Positions 17,950 through 27,074 are shown, counted from the first letter of the stretch. The stretch is 64,000 nucleotides of DNA from Natrinema soli (GCF_028618695.1 NZ_JAQIVI010000022.1:62001-126000), one strand, 5' to 3'. Notes: generated from the sequence alone by a model not told the origin. Numbers and translations are program-made.

Positions 17950-19947
17950 CTACCGGAACCGGTTCGGATCGGTCCCGTCCCACACGACGTCACGGTCGGC
18001 GAGTGCAGGGAGCAACTGCGGAACATCGCAGACACCGACGAGGCCGTGAACCCGTAACCTGAAGTCGATCTCGAACTCGCGGTTCGTGGCGACCTCGTGG
18101 AACGAATACGGAAGCTCCTTGAGGCGGATCGAGCGAAACTGTGGTTCCGCTACGGCGGCGTACAGTGCGTGGAGCGCGCCGGCGCCGGTTCCCTCGAGCG
18201 CGAACGCGTCGGCGTCCTCGACGCGGTGTGCGAGATATTCACGTGCGCGGAGGACGTCGTATACCCGCATCCCGAACAGCGAGGTGCCGAGCATGAGCGC
18301 GTCGCTGCCGAGTTTGTACTCCGTCCCGTGATAGTCGAAGTACGTTCCGCCGTTGGCCAGCGGTGTGTTCACGTCCCGTGCCCGAACGGCGCCGACGCCG
18401 CGGGGATCGAACGCCATCGCCGCACCGCGCTCACGGGCGAGCGCCGCGATCCGATCGTTGCACTCGTCGAAGTCGTCGGTCCCGTGATCCGGCAACACGA
18501 CCGTCGGAAGAGATCGCGTCGGTCGCTCGAGCGAGCGAGCGAGGATCCCGGCGACGACGATATCGGGTTCGCTGAAGAAGAACACCTTCTCCCAGCGAAC
18601 ACCCGCCGCCTCGTCGATGTCCGTCTCGATTCGACGTGGGTGGAGTTCCTGACGGGGTTTCCCAAGAGAAAGTTCGTCGATCACCGTCTCGCGGATCGAG
18701 TTCGCGTACGCATCCGTGTCCTCGACCGAAGGCACACGTCCCGCGGCGTCGTATCGATCGTGAACGTACGCTCGGTTGCGGTCGACGACGTGCGTTTCGT
18801 CGGGGTACTCGCCGTGGACCTGTCCGGCGTCGGTACACAGGAGGTCGGCCTCGTCTTCGACGGGCGGGTCGCCGGTCTCGAACGTCGGATCGACGCCGCG
18901 GAGGTGCTCCCGGAACCAGTTGATCATTGCTTCTCGGAGCGGCGGCGTCAGCCCGTGCGTCCGCTCGGCCACCGCGAGATCGACGTTCTCGGGCCGGTCG
19001 TACAGTTCGTAGACGGATCGCGCCCGTTCGACGCTCTTTCGACTCCCCTCGATACAGAGGAAGTCCGACTGAGCTGCGCCGACGAGTACGGGTTTCGGCG
19101 CGAACGACGAGACGAAGTCGTCGTAGTTGAGACCGCGTTCGATCGCGCGGTAGACGATCTGTTCGCCGTCCTGGGCCTGCCCGGTCTTCATGTACTCCTC
19201 ACGGGAGGTGACGAAGCAGCACGGCACCGCCGCGTCGAGTCGGTCGTCGACCAGCATCAAGAACCCGGTCTGCATGCCGCCCCCCGAGTTCCCAGTGGCA
19301 CCGAGACGCGAGTCGTCGACGTCGGATCGTCCCTCCAGGTAGTCGAGCGCGCGGATCATGTCCCAGACGAAATACCGTGCCAGATTCGTCCCCGCGACCG
19401 CGCACTGCTGACCGAGGTACGTGTGTTCGATGACGCTCAATCGATCGACGTCGCCCGTTTCGGGGTCGTAACTCTGGATCCGCTCACCTTGGCCGATCGG
19501 ATCGATCGAGAGCGCGACGAACCCGTTTCGAGCGAGTTCGACGCAGGCCCGCTGGTATCCCGCCGCAGCCTTCCCGGTAGCAGTATGTCCACACAGGAAG
19601 AGGACGGCCGGAAACGGACCCTCGCCCGCCGGTTGGTAGAGATTTCCCGTCACGTGGAACGCCGGCAGGCTCTCGAAGACGACCTTCTCTATCGAGTACC
19701 CGTCGCGCTCGAGCGTTCCGGTCGTCCGCGCGTTTAGCGGCGTCCGGTCGTCCGGCAGTCCGCCGAGCCCGTCGAGGAACGCCTCGCGCACGTTCTCGAC
19801 GTGGCGTTCGTGACCGCCGACCGTCCGGATCGTCTCTTTGTGTGCTCGCTCCGCATCGAAGTGGTCGGTCGCCCGTTTCCGGAGGTAGCGCGGCAACTGG
19901 TTCTCGACATCGTAGAACCCGTCGAGGTTCTCATCGAACGCGTCCAT
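17950..19947 (-). CDS. two-domain alpha/beta hydrolase, acetyl-xylan-esterase-like; second domain lacks the nucleophile
   Basis: The 665-residue protein has a complete first alpha/beta-hydrolase domain (about 75-345): LFLCGHTATGK (oxyanion region), SIDPIGQGER, and GNSGG with nucleophile Ser221. A likely catalytic His is in ERTHGLTP. A second domain of the same plan (about 430-650: VLPDHGTDDF, FDPRGVGAV) has GTGAGA at the nucleophile elbow, so its Ser is missing. It may deacylate oligosaccharides before cleavage. No signal peptide. Tandem hydrolase domains of this kind occur in other polysaccharide clusters. Confidence 0.82.
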   Translation of the reverse strand: MDAFDENLDGFYDVENQLPRYLRKRATDHFDAERAHKETIRTVGGHERHVENVREAFLDGLGGLPDDRTPLNARTTGTLERDGYSIEKVVFESLPAFHVTGNLYQPAGEGPFPAVLFLCGHTATGKAAAGYQRACVELARNGFVALSIDPIGQGERIQSYDPETGDVDRLSVIEHTYLGQQCAVAGTNLARYFVWDMIRALDYLEGRSDVDDSRLGATGNSGGGMQTGFLMLVDDRLDAAVPCCFVTSREEYMKTGQAQDGEQIVYRAIERGLNYDDFVSSFAPKPVLVGAAQSDFLCIEGSRKSVERARSVYELYDRPENVDLAVAERTHGLTPPLREAMINWFREHLRGVDPTFETGDPPVEDEADLLCTDAGQVHGEYPDETHVVDRNRAYVHDRYDAAGRVPSVEDTDAYANSIRETVIDELSLGKPRQELHPRRIETDIDEAAGVRWEKVFFFSEPDIVVAGILARSLERPTRSLPTVVLPDHGTDDFDECNDRIAALARERGAAMAFDPRGVGAVRARDVNTPLANGGTYFDYHGTEYKLGSDALMLGTSLFGMRVYDVLRAREYLAHRVEDADAFALEGTGAGALHALYAAVAEPQFRSIRLKELPYSFHEVATNREFEIDFRLRVHGLVGVCDVPQLLPALADRDVVWDGTDPNRFR

Positions 19948-20096
19948 ACTCCCTATGTCAGCACCAACGGCATCAACGTTTTGCCGTTCGCCGCCATCGT
20001 CCTGTGTGGATCCTCGAGGCTCGCGGTCCGACGCTCGTGGCGGCCACCGATCGATCGCTCGAGGCGCCAGGCCCCAGCGGGACGAGTCGTCTGCTG

Positions 20097-21152
20097 TTAT
20101 CGAGAGTCCGGCGGCAGTTCACCGGATTCGACCAGCGCTTCCAGTGGGTTATCCTCGAGCTCTAGCGGCAGTTCCACGCGACCGCGGCGACGAGCTGACT
20201 CCCAGATACCGAAAACGATTTCGGTGGCCGCGAGCGCCGTCTCGCCGCTGCTGATTGGTTCTTCGCCGTTCGAGAGAGCGCTCACGACGTTCGCCATCGC
20301 CCTGTCCTGTGCGGGATCGTCGCCGACGTCGACCGTCCGCCACTCGCCCGTCTCGTCGGTTCGGATCCGGTACTCGTCGGCGAGTTGGTACTCGATCTCG
20401 CCGTCGGTTCCAACGAATCGATTCGTCTGCGCCCCGACCATGTCCATCGCCGCCCCGGTCGAACAGAGCGCATGAACCCCCGATTCGTACGCCCACGTAC
20501 CGAGGCTCTGTGCCTCCACGTGCATGTTCGTGTACCAGACGTGTTCTTCCGGATAGTCGATCTGGCCCAGTACCCACTCGACCGGTTCGTCGTCCATTAT
20601 ATAATTCGCGAGGTCAATATGGTGAAGGCCCGTCTGAAGCAGGTCTCGACGCCCGAATTCGATTCGTTCGAGGTCGCCGATAGCGCCATCGTCGATGACC
20701 GATTTGATCTCGGCGGCGGTATCGCGACAGCGGTTCTGTAGGTTGATCGTCAACTGGACGCCACAGTCATCGCACACATCGACGAGACGCCGACTCGCCG
20801 CGAGCGTCGGTGCCATCGGCTTCTCGCAGTGAATCGCATGCACGACATCGTGGCTGGCGCAGGTCTCGATCAGGTCGACGTGTGCGGACGGCGGCGTACA
20901 GATGCTGACGATGTCGGGCGCGGCAGCATCGAGCATCGCCTCGAGATCCGTAAAGACGCGATCGTTCGGAAGATCGAACGCGTCACCGAAGTCGGCGGCG
21001 CGTTCGGGATCGACGTCCGAACACGCGGTCAGCCGACACCCGTCGACGGTTTCGTAACTCCGCGCATGGCGGTATCCCATGGAGAACCCCTCGTGATCCG
21101 ATTTATCAGGGTGTGGTCCCGTGCCGACGATTCCGACTGTACGATCACTCAT
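20097..21152 (-). CDS. Gfo/Idh/MocA family oxidoreductase
   Basis: The 351-residue protein starts with a Rossmann motif (VGIVGTGPHPD) and has HCEKPMAPTLA, whose EKP Lys is the catalytic residue of the family. The N-terminal loop is longer than usual (HPDKSDHEGFSMGYRHARSY). The C-terminal alpha/beta domain is complete. It is one of three family members in the island; the next is upstream at 21259. Oxidation of an aldose at C1, or at C3 to start glycoside cleavage, are both known in the family. Confidence 0.88.
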   Translation of the reverse strand: MSDRTVGIVGTGPHPDKSDHEGFSMGYRHARSYETVDGCRLTACSDVDPERAADFGDAFDLPNDRVFTDLEAMLDAAAPDIVSICTPPSAHVDLIETCASHDVVHAIHCEKPMAPTLAASRRLVDVCDDCGVQLTINLQNRCRDTAAEIKSVIDDGAIGDLERIEFGRRDLLQTGLHHIDLANYIMDDEPVEWVLGQIDYPEEHVWYTNMHVEAQSLGTWAYESGVHALCSTGAAMDMVGAQTNRFVGTDGEIEYQLADEYRIRTDETGEWRTVDVGDDPAQDRAMANVVSALSNGEEPISSGETALAATEIVFGIWESARRRGRVELPLELEDNPLEALVESGELPPDSR

Positions 21153-21258
21153 GTTGAGTTGATGCGGAGTTGTCGTGAATCAACCATAATACTGCCGGTG
21201 AACGAGGCGCATCCGAGCGCAGGGACCGTGCTCGAGACGGAGGCGCGAACGAGCGGAA

Positions 21259-22329
21259 CTAGCAGCGATTAACACCGTCGACGGTGACCCACTCGCCGGT
21301 TTCCGCCGATTCGTAGGCGGCATCGAGGATGTGAAGCACGCCGAGTGCATCGCCGAGCGTGACCGGCGCCTCGCCATCACTGTTGCAGGCGTCGAAGAAC
21401 GCCTCGACGAACTCCTTCCCCCACGAGCCGCCGTATCCCGTTTCCGACTCGTACTCGTGCGTGATCGTCCGATGGGGCGTACTGGCCCAGTCACCGCTCG
21501 CGTCGTCGAGTTCGAGTGTCGTCTCGTCGTTGAATCCGAACTCCCGCCCCATCGGATCCCAGCTACTCCGGCCATCGCTTCCGTAAATCTCGAGGTGTGT
21601 ATCGTAGAGACCCTCGCCGAGGTAGTACCCGCACTGAAGCGACCCGAGGGCACCGGCTGCAGTCTCCAGCTGGAGCGTCGCCGCGTCTTCGACCTCGACG
21701 CCGTCGGTCCCCGCGGTCGTACTGGCGTTGACGCGAGTAATGCGTTCGTCGAGGAGCCAGGCGAACAACTGGAGCCAGTGGATGCCAAGCCACTGCAGAA
21801 TGCCGCCGCGGCTCGCGTCCTCGTCGAAGAGGAAGTGGGACGTGTCCCGGAAGCGAAGTTGGGACGCGACGTACCGCGCGTCGAACGATCGAACGTCACC
21901 GAAGAATCCATCGTCGATGAGCGTTCGGAGTTCGTCCGTGATCGGATGAAACTGCCACGGATAGGACACGCAGACGGTCGAATCTGACCGCTCGGCGCGC
22001 GATACGAGGGGTTCGAGGTCGGCGGCGGTACGAGCGGCCGGCTTCTCGGTATACACGTCGATCCCCGCATCGAGTGCCCGTTCGATGGCCGCTGGCGTTT
22101 CCCGGTTCGAGAGCGTCACGAACACGGCGTCGAGCGGTTCCGACGATAACAATTCCTCGAGATTGCCGTACACCGGCACGTCTCCGAGGGCGGATACCGA
22201 CGCTGCGTCGAATTCCGGATTCGGCTCGCACGCGCTCGTTACCGTCCCCGATACCGTCTCGAGCGTGCGCAAGTACGGCTCCGCGTGGTGGTGATCCAGC
22301 CCGACGTAGCCGATATTTCGATCCGTCAT
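21259..22329 (-). CDS. Gfo/Idh/MocA family oxidoreductase
   Basis: The product starts MTDRNIGYVGLDHHHAEPY and has 356 residues. A much longer in-frame upstream extension overlaps the LLM gene and is an artefact. YTEKPAARTAADLE holds the EKP motif. The nucleotide loop GLDHHHAE departs from GxGxxG, as in the family member at 3667. ATG 22329 overlaps the stop of the LLM gene by four bases (ATGA), so the two are translationally coupled. Confidence 0.87.
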   Translation of the reverse strand: MTDRNIGYVGLDHHHAEPYLRTLETVSGTVTSACEPNPEFDAASVSALGDVPVYGNLEELLSSEPLDAVFVTLSNRETPAAIERALDAGIDVYTEKPAARTAADLEPLVSRAERSDSTVCVSYPWQFHPITDELRTLIDDGFFGDVRSFDARYVASQLRFRDTSHFLFDEDASRGGILQWLGIHWLQLFAWLLDERITRVNASTTAGTDGVEVEDAATLQLETAAGALGSLQCGYYLGEGLYDTHLEIYGSDGRSSWDPMGREFGFNDETTLELDDASGDWASTPHRTITHEYESETGYGGSWGKEFVEAFFDACNSDGEAPVTLGDALGVLHILDAAYESAETGEWVTVDGVNRC

Positions 22330-23312
22330 TGGTTCGAAAACGGTGGCATGACTTCCTCGCCGAACCGTTCGAGGGTCTCGAGCGTCACGTCCTGCGGTTG
22401 ACCGGGAAACTGACACCGTAGATAGATCTGATCGACGCCGAGATCCTCGTACTCGCGGAGCTGCTCGATGCACTCGTCGGGCGACCCGAGCACGAACTTC
22501 TCCTCGAGTGCGTCGTAGTCGACTTCTACCTCGTGTTCGTCCAGGTATGTCTGGCCCCAGCGGGCGTACCACTCGTACAGCTGCAGGAGGTGCGGTTCGA
22601 TGGTCTCGCGTGCCTCCTCGACGGAGTCGGCGACGAAGCAATCGCGCATCAGGACGATATCGTGCTCGGAACGATCCTCGCCGAACTCCTCGAGTGCATC
22701 CTCGTAGACGGTGATCTGCTGTTCGAGATCGTCCGACGTCGAGGAGGCGCTGGCGATCCAGCCGTTCCCGCGGTAGGCGGCCCGCTTGATGGCGATATCG
22801 GCGTGGCCACCGATCCAGATCGGGAGGTCGTTTTCGGGCCGCGGACTGACGAACACGTCGTCGAACGACCAGCGTTCGCCGTCGTGAGTGACGCTGTCTT
22901 CGTTCCAAAGGCGCTCGAGAACGGTGATCGATTCGATAAATGCCTTCGACCGTTCGTCCATCGCGACATCGAACGGTTCGAGTTCTCGCTCCCGATAGCC
23001 GATCGCTGCACCGAAGTGCATTCGTCCGTTGGAGAGACGATCAATCATCGAAACCTGCTCCGCGAGAGAGAGTGGATTGCGGAGCATCGGCAACACGGCC
23101 ATGGTCGCCAGATCGAGCGTCTCCGTTCGTGCGGCGATCGCGGAGAGCGCAGTGATCGGTTCGATGAAACCCTCCTCATGGACGTGTCGCTCGCCGAGAG
23201 CCACACCGTCAAATCCGAGCCGCTCCAGCAGGTCGACTTGTTCGTATACGTCTGTCACTTCGAACTCACTATCAGGCGTGTAGTATTGATTCAAGAATAC
23301 ACCGAACTTCAC
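22326..23312 (-). CDS. LLM-class flavin-dependent oxidoreductase (luciferase-like)
   Basis: The 328-residue luciferase-like TIM barrel begins with GTG (MKFGVFLNQYYTPDSEF when initiated). Family segments include GFDGVALGERH, LATMAVLPMLRNPL, LAEQVSMIDRLSNGR and a long insertion with FVSPRPENDLPIWIGG. Members use FMN or F420, and F420 is common in haloarchaea. It is the first gene of the ten-gene run ending at 11563. Why a flavin oxidoreductase is coupled to a Gfo/Idh enzyme is unclear; oxidation of a sugar or of a substituent is possible. Confidence 0.88.
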   Translation of the reverse strand: MKFGVFLNQYYTPDSEFEVTDVYEQVDLLERLGFDGVALGERHVHEEGFIEPITALSAIAARTETLDLATMAVLPMLRNPLSLAEQVSMIDRLSNGRMHFGAAIGYRERELEPFDVAMDERSKAFIESITVLERLWNEDSVTHDGERWSFDDVFVSPRPENDLPIWIGGHADIAIKRAAYRGNGWIASASSTSDDLEQQITVYEDALEEFGEDRSEHDIVLMRDCFVADSVEEARETIEPHLLQLYEWYARWGQTYLDEHEVEVDYDALEEKFVLGSPDECIEQLREYEDLGVDQIYLRCQFPGQPQDVTLETLERFGEEVMPPFSNQ

Positions 23313-23462
23313 GGCGAATTCACCCCTCTACGGTTCGCACGACGAATTACCATGGTACTAGGTATCCCTAACGAGCCCGTTCATTATGTAATTTGTGATG
23401 AGGTATCCACCCTCATATCGACTGGCGCAGTGAAAACTACGGCGTGACCGACCGCGAGCGTT

Positions 23463-23481
23463 CGTTTGGGCGCATGAAACG
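23463..23481. promoter_or_regulatory. operator-like palindrome, site 4
   Basis: Perfect arms CGTTT and AAACG flank nine bases (GGGCGCATG). The spacer differs from sites 1, 3 and 5, so this site rests on arm identity and spacing only. It lies about 150 bases before the LLM start. Confidence 0.42.
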
Positions 23482-23555
23482 CATTCTCGTCAGTAACCGA
23501 TCTGAGAGAAGAGCGCTTCTCGTTACCCTCGAACGACGGTAATACGGGAGAAATT

Positions 23556-23575
23556 TGTTTTGTACTGCAAAACGA
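23556..23575. promoter_or_regulatory. operator-like palindrome, site 5
   Basis: TGTTT and AAACGA flank TGTACTGCA. The inner GTTTTG-TACTG-CAAAAC is itself a perfect palindrome. Together with site 1 (8774) it gives the consensus TyGTTTTGTrCTGynAAACG. It is the strongest of the five sites. Confidence 0.52.
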
Positions 23576-23974
23576 AACAGCATTCGCTCGAGAGTCGGCC
23601 GCTCCCAAGGTATACTGCAAGACCCGTTATGCGCAACCGACAGCGATCAGGATGCCATTACAACGCTACAAATGTAAAAATATCGCTCACGCAGCACCGA
23701 TACCGTCACGAGCGTTCGAGATCGAGGCTCAGAGGTTTGGGAGAGTGAAACGACGGTCAGCAGGATCTGGCTACTTCGATCGCCGTTCGGTGGCCCGTAA
23801 GTGGGTGAATTCGACGTCTCGATTTGTTCCCTGTCCGTCGAGCCAGTGTGACAAGAGTAGGAACTCGCCGTCCGTCGTTGCGGTGAGAAACTGAGTACGG
23901 TATCTCGTACCGAACAGCCACGGCTACCGTCGTCGGGTTTCACCGCGTTTTCGCTTTACCGAGAGCAGCTACCC

Positions 23975-23984
23975 AAAACTATAA
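23975..23984 (+). promoter_or_regulatory. TATA-like box of the aldolase gene
   Basis: AAAACTATAA lies 35 bases before ATG 24019, which would leave a leader of about ten bases. This supports the ATG over the upstream in-frame GTG at 24004. Confidence 0.45.
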
Positions 23985-24018
23985 TGCTTGGTGCCTGTGA
24001 ACAGTGGTTGTAGAGACG

Positions 24019-24957
24019 ATGGGACACGACAAGGTATCCGAAAGTCTGCGAAGCGTTGCCTTCACGACGACGACGCCGTTCAACGACAATTGCGACCAGA
24101 TCCGACACGAGAAACTCGAAGCCAATATCAAAGCGATATATGATGAAGGCGCACGCGTCTTCATCCCGTGTGGAAATACGGGCGAATACTATTCGCTGTC
24201 ACAGAAGGAACGGATCGACGTCGTCCGCTCGACGGTCAACGCCGTCCCCGACGATGCCACGGTTGTCGGCGGGGCCGGAGGGAGCACTAAGAACGCGATC
24301 GAACTGCTCGAAGCGTACGAGGATATCGGCGCGGACGCGGCAATGATCATGTACCCTCGGCACACGTACGTCCACGAACAGGGGCTGATCGACTATTATC
24401 AAACGCTCGCAGACGCAACTGATCTCGGCATCGTCGTCTACAAACGCGGTCCACTTCTTAGCGAGGCTGTCCTCGATACCGTTACAGCATTCGAAAACGT
24501 CGTGGCCGTTAAGTACGCCGTCAACGACGTAAAGGAGTTCTCACGATTGACCGAAACCGTCTCGGCGGATGTCGTCTGGCTCAACGGCGTCGCCGAACGC
24601 TACGCCCTCTCCTATGCCCTCGAAGGCGCAGACGGATTCACGACGGGCATCGGGAACTTCGTTCCACGACCGGTTCTGGCGCTATCGCGCGCCTTGTCGG
24701 CCGACGACTGGTCTCGCGCAAAAGAGATTCGAGATGCGCTCCGACCGTACGAAGCGTTCCGCGAGGAGGCCGGGGGTGGGGCAGCATTTGCATCGGCGAA
24801 AAACGTCCCGGTCGTAAAACGCGGGATGGATCTTCAGGGATTGTACGGCGGCCCCGTCCGCGTTCCCCTCGTCGAACTCTCGAATGATGACCGAAACCGC
24901 GTCGAACGGTACCTCGAGCGAATCAAAAACATCGACTATCAGGTACCGTCTAGTTGA
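24019..24957 (+). CDS. dihydrodipicolinate-synthase family lyase (KDG aldolase or deoxy-ketoglucarate dehydratase-like)
   Basis: The 312-residue Schiff-base lyase starts MGHDKVSES. Family features are TTTPFNDNCDQ, the GNTGEYYSLS loop, Tyr141 in VVYKRGP and the Schiff-base Lys165 in VVAVKYAVND. Substrates in the family include 2-keto-3-deoxygluconate and 5-keto-4-deoxyglucarate. KR in place of the usual RT or RD after the Tyr, and the GIGNFVPRPVLAL segment, fit neither subgroup exactly. As the likely final step it would cleave a keto-deoxy sugar acid to pyruvate and a three-carbon product. Confidence 0.87.
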   Translation: MGHDKVSESLRSVAFTTTTPFNDNCDQIRHEKLEANIKAIYDEGARVFIPCGNTGEYYSLSQKERIDVVRSTVNAVPDDATVVGGAGGSTKNAIELLEAYEDIGADAAMIMYPRHTYVHEQGLIDYYQTLADATDLGIVVYKRGPLLSEAVLDTVTAFENVVAVKYAVNDVKEFSRLTETVSADVVWLNGVAERYALSYALEGADGFTTGIGNFVPRPVLALSRALSADDWSRAKEIRDALRPYEAFREEAGGGAAFASAKNVPVVKRGMDLQGLYGGPVRVPLVELSNDDRNRVERYLERIKNIDYQVPSS

Positions 24958-25097
24958 ACCAGATTGAGGATGAATTTAGAAGAATCTTGGGAAAACGAGC
25001 GGACGGCGATTGCGTCAGGGCGTTCGCCGTCCGCTCAGACGCTGTTCAGAGCAGGGTTTGAAAGAGTGAGGCAGTAGAGTTCGAGGTGGGTCTGCAC

Positions 25098-25735
25098 GAA
25101 TCCAACCGCCTCGACGGAGCGAGCAGCGGAATCGAGTTGGATTTTGTGGAGCGCGAGCAGACACCGCGCGAACTACTGGCGCTCAGTATCCCGCTCCAGT
25201 TGTTCGGATTATCATTTTTATATACTGTATCTATTTTGGATGGTTCGGTATCGAACGGGCGCGCTCGACTGTTCATAACTGGATCCAGAAAGCCGCTTAC
25301 AACCGACAGACGGTGCCCGGCCGGATCACATCGCACTTGACGAGACCGTGATCAACCTCGACGATCAGCGCTACTGGCTGTACGCTGCTGTCATCCCGAA
25401 ACGAACGGATTCCTCGATGTCAGGCTGTTTTCGACGCGGAACGAGAGTGTTACTTCGATCTTCCGCTCCGAACTCACCGAGAAACACGATGTCGATGATG
25501 CCGTGGTTCTCGTCGATTCCGGACCCTGGCTGAAAGCTGCGCTCCACCGATACGGCCTCCGATTTCGACACGAGACACACGGAAATCGGAACGCCGTCGA
25601 ACGTGTCTTTTAGGAAGTAAAATGACGAACCTACCAGTGTAGAATTTGCTTCAGAAACGCCGAACAGAACACTGCCGAAATCTGGCTCCAGAGCGACGCG
25701 TACGCATGGAATCAGCTACTCTGAACACGGCCGTA
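25098..25735 (+). pseudogene. IS6-family transposase remnant
   Basis: Pieces of one transposase appear in order but in shifting frames: ELDFVEREQTPREL and TVSILDG (N-terminal), INLDDQRYWLYAAV, a DDE-core part with EKHDVDDAVVLVDSGPWLKA and RHETHGNRNAVERVF, then a tail AEIWLQSDAYAWNQL. Stops and at least three frameshifts make it inactive. The order matches haloarchaeal IS6-type transposases. Confidence 0.8.
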
Positions 25736-25848
25736 CTGAGGGGGCCGTACCGAGGGGTGTCACTCGAAGCTATTCTGTGGCGAAACATGGATACACTCAC
25801 GCGTGTATCCGACCGACTCTTAAGATATCTCAGCATAGAGTGATCGGT

Positions 25849-26109
25849 ATGAACCTACAGATCGATGGGAACGCAGCACTGATCACTACATCGAGCAGTG
25901 GACTGGGCAAGGCATCGGCCAAGGCACTCGCACGGGAAGGCGTTAACGTCGTCATCAACGGACGGAACGAAAAACGACTCGCCGATGCGGCGATGGAAAT
26001 CAGAGAAGTTGCGACGGGTGAGGACAGTACCTCCGGACGATTCGTGGACAGTTTCTTCGAATTCTTGTTTCTCTTTTCTGGTATTTTTCGTTTTCTCCCA
26101 GATCGGTGA
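25849..26109 (+). pseudogene. SDR oxidoreductase, truncated after the cofactor domain
   Basis: The first 66 or so residues are a good SDR N-terminus (LQIDGNAALITTSSSGLGKA, then NVVINGRNEKRLADAA). After about 26045 the similarity ends abruptly in a short unrelated tail. The catalytic part is absent. It is enclosed by two IS6 remnants, so insertion or deletion by those elements probably cut it. Confidence 0.75.
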
Positions 26110-26173
26110 GCATCAATAACAGCCTGCCCAAACGGCTCGTCGGTGTCGAGTCGATTGAGCCAAAAACGATTTG

Positions 26174-26490
26174 TACCATACAATGCTCGAACCGGTGAGA
26201 ACGAACGCTTTTCCTCGCGCGTTCTTCGCCGAGCGACGCGAGAAGCACGGCGTCATCGACGTCGTGTTTCTCGTCGATGGAGCGACACCACTCCAAGACG
26301 CCTGCTCTCGACACGGTCTCGATTTCAGAGACGAACGCCACGGAGATCGGAATAGCGTAGAGCGTATTTTCCGAGAGGGAAAGTGACGAGTTATCTCTTT
26401 CTCGAGTTGTTTTAGCAACCCCAAAGCAGAAACTGCCGACGAGTGGGTAAGATCGTTCGCCTTCGCATGGAACCAGCTATCTGAACACTA
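26174..26490 (+). pseudogene. second IS6-family transposase remnant
   Basis: Only the 3' half remains: EKHGVIDVVFLVDGATPLQD, FRDERHGDRNSVERIFRE, a stop, then AETADEWVRSFAFAWNQL. It is related to but not identical with the remnant at 25098-25735 (compare EKHDVDDAVVLVDSGPWL), so the two came from different copies. Confidence 0.75.
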
Positions 26491-26860
26491 CCTCCCGGAC
26501 CACACAGGTGGCGGTCCCCGTCAATTCGGAAGGGTGGGGATCTACGGGTTGCGACCGATGGCGCTGGCTCTGCCCCGAAGCCGGTACTCGTACCCCGTGT
26601 GGGCCTTCGAGGTATTTTGTTTTATATCGGTCCGCGCGGTCGGCTCATGTCTTTGATTTCGGCTCTCGCCGTGACAAACACCGGATCAACTCCCAGTTTT
26701 CCACGTACAGTCCTCGGTACACCGCGTTGGACTGTATTCATGCCGATTTACGCGAAAAACAGTCGATGACGGCACTGTATCCCCGCCCTCGAGGGCGGGA
26801 TTTTAGCGCCTGCAATTCAGATAATTCGATCGACCGTTCGTTCTGGTGAGTCGGTTCCGG
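26491..26860. other. non-coding stretch between IS6 remnant and origin repeats
   Basis: No gene is recognisable. The only clear structure is an 18-base perfect palindrome at 26783-26800. Confidence 0.45.
26783..26800. repeat. perfect 18-base GC-rich palindrome
   Basis: CCCGCCCTCGAGGGCGGG is followed by ATTTTAGCG. It may be a hairpin of a lost IS200/IS605 end, a terminator, or a boundary of the origin. Nothing next to it decides between these. Confidence 0.55.
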
Positions 26861-26880
26861 ACACCCCTCTATCGAAGTGT
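26861..26880 (+). repeat. ORB-like repeat 1
   Basis: ACACCCCTCTATCGAAGTGT, direct orientation, outermost upstream copy. Confidence 0.8.
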
Positions 26881-26951
26881 TTGTGGGAAATGGTCACTTT
26901 CACCGCGGGAAAACCGCTTCGAGACAAGTTGACCAAGAAGTTCGTGACAAG

Positions 26952-26971
26952 ACACACCGTTATCGAAGTGT
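26952..26971 (+). repeat. ORB-like repeat 2 (variant)
   Basis: ACACACCGTTATCGAAGTGT has G-T in place of the usual C-T-C before the TATCGA core. Confidence 0.7.
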
Positions 26972-27074
26972 CTTCCACGGTCTGCTTCGACACTACGTAC
27001 TCTCTACTGGAAGGAATGATATTTCCAAGTGTATTCAAGTGTATCCACGAAGGAGTACGGCCGTCACGGCACAG

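Larger units (their letters stand above)
23313..24018. other. 700-base divergent control region
   Basis: The gap separates the leftward LLM run from the rightward aldolase gene and has no convincing coding sequence. It holds two operator-like palindromes (23463-23481, 23556-23575) and an AT-rich box (AAAACTATAA, 23975-23984) about 35 bases before the aldolase ATG. Local composition is more AT-rich than the island genes. Confidence 0.5.

Noticed and set aside
21259..22908. A 549-residue version of the Gfo/Idh gene
   Set aside because: The upstream part is the opposite-frame shadow of the LLM gene. MTDRNIGYVG is the true family start and overlaps the LLM stop.
24004..24018. GTG at 24004 as the start of the aldolase-like gene
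   Set aside because: ATG 24019 has better spacing from the TATA-like box at 23975 and leaves the first strand at the usual distance.
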